Part shown: positions 4,854 to 5,300 of the stretch, in pieces
How the letters are laid out: each line of letters begins with the position of its first letter
Numbering within the stretch: position 1 is the first letter of the stretch
Assembly (NCBI GenBank): GCA_027489835.1
Contig: JAIXZF010000268.1
Location: 1 to 5,300, forward strand
Origin: Hyphomicrobiales bacterium
GTDB taxonomy: Bacteria > Pseudomonadota > Alphaproteobacteria > Rhizobiales > Beijerinckiaceae
Direction of reading: 5' to 3'
DNA length: 5,300 bases
Made by a program: the position numbers and the translations under genes
The notes under the pieces: model-generated
What the model saw: only the letters and a program-made list of their open reading frames with translations
The model's database searches: none
Told to the model about the DNA's origin: nothing

Positions 4854-5300
4854 TCAGTTGTTGATGATCTGCGTTGAGCAGACGCCGTTCACGCAGGTCG
4901 TGCGCTCCGTGCGGCAGACATTGTTGACGCAGTTGCGGCGCTGGCTGGTGGTCTCGTTGCGCCGCGTGCTCGTGCTGGTGTTGACCTGCGTCGGCCGCGA
5001 GATGATCGGCGCCAACGGGAAGGCCGGGCGGACCACGACCGGCGGCGGCGCTGTCGCGCGGATGGCGTTGGCGATGGTCCGCGTATTGCGCTCGCGCTCC
5101 TGCCGGGCCTGCCATTCGCGGTAGAGGTCGCTGTCCGGAACCGGCTGGTTGAGCCTCGCCAGCGACGCGCCTGCATCCGTGTTGCCCCAGCGGGCAGCCT
5201 GCGAATAGTAGAAGACGTAGACGTTCTCGTCCTTGGCGAAGCCGGGCACGCCCCGCTCATGGCATTGGCCCACGGCATTCAGATATCCGCCATTGTTGGG
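4854..5300 (-). CDS. Sel1-like repeat protein with cysteine-rich C-terminal tail (5'-truncated)
   Basis: The last 148 residues of a longer protein; the frame stays open to the window edge, so the GTG at 5273 is probably internal. Seen, numbering from the edge: residues 6-50 run YLNAVGQCHERGVPGFAKDENVYVF... AARWGN-DAGASLARL, which resembles a Sel1-type TPR-like helical repeat (charged loop, aromatic pair, AA--GN-DA, SLA). Then come a charged helix-prone stretch (58-82, rich in R, E and Q), a Pro/Val-rich linker (85-104), a Thr/Ser/Asn/Arg-rich segment (104-123), and a tail with two CVN-VC units, C124/C129 and C136/C141. Sel1 repeats usually mediate protein-protein contacts, often in envelope or secreted proteins. 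The cysteine pairs could form disulfides if exported, but the N-terminus and any signal peptide lie outside the window. Function unknown; assignment of the repeat is by eye. TGA stop at 4856-4854. Confidence 0.7.
   Translation of the reverse strand, partial: PNNGGYLNAVGQCHERGVPGFAKDENVYVFYYSQAARWGNTDAGASLARLNQPVPDSDLYREWQARQERERNTRTIANAIRATAPPPVVVRPAFPLAPIISRPTQVNTSTSTRRNETTSQRRNCVNNVCRTERTTCVNGVCSTQIINN
4878..4933 (-). repeat. imperfect tandem repeat encoding the paired-cysteine tail
   Basis: Two copies of a 20-bp unit, 4878-4897 and 4914-4933, begin 36 bp (12 codons) apart. They share GCAGAC at one end and ACGCAG near the other and differ mainly in the middle. On the coding (-) strand each specifies CVN-VC, with an intervening RTERTT that resembles the STQ following the second copy. 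This suggests internal duplication of a 12-codon module. Confidence 0.5.

Noticed and set aside
4854..5273. Complete gene starting at GTG 5273
   Set aside because: The frame continues without a stop to base 5300 and the upstream codons fit the Sel1-like repeat, so the gene is cut by the window edge.
1..5300. Mobile element, CRISPR array, tRNA, toxin-antitoxin or defence system
   Set aside because: No transposase or integrase motifs, regular repeat-spacer pattern, tRNA cloverleaf or small toxin-antitoxin gene pair is visible. The genes are mostly housekeeping.

Overview
This is high-GC chromosomal DNA. Gene content and protein motifs point to an alphaproteobacterium, most likely order Hyphomicrobiales (Rhizobiales). 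The main cues are the RimM, TrmD, MtaB and DapF motifs, the alanine/lysine-rich tail of S16, and many spurious antisense ORFs of the kind high GC produces. A Bosea-like or related genus is a guess.

Layout. (1) 1-1613, + strand: the 3' end of rpsP (ribosomal protein S16), then rimM (30S maturation factor) and trmD (tRNA m1G37 methyltransferase). This is the conserved trmD-type operon. The 149-bp rpsP-rimM gap holds a nested palindromic element (273-393). (2) 1621-3799, - strand: dapF (diaminopimelate epimerase) followed 4 nt later by mtaB (tRNA methylthiotransferase), apparently one operon converging on trmD with a 7-bp gap. A good sigma-70-type promoter sits almost on top of the dapF start codon. 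(3) 3948-4841, + strand: an exported protein with a signal peptide, a Pro/Ala-rich linker and a GyrI-like effector-binding domain. It diverges from dapF across a 148-bp intergenic region. (4) 4854-5300, - strand, incomplete at its 5' end: a Sel1-like repeat protein with a C-terminal paired-cysteine tail. It converges on the GyrI-like gene with a 12-bp gap.

How the genes relate. S16, RimM, TrmD and MtaB all serve translation. TrmD and MtaB act on the same tRNA position (37, next to the anticodon) in different tRNAs. DapF supplies meso-diaminopimelate for peptidoglycan and lysine. The last two genes look envelope-related and have no firm function.

I see no transposase, phage gene, CRISPR array, tRNA or rRNA, and no evidence of a new multi-gene system. 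The points most worth a second look are the palindromic element in the rimM leader, the nearly leaderless dapF promoter, the two very tight convergent junctions with GC-rich hairpins, and the two poorly characterised genes at the right end.
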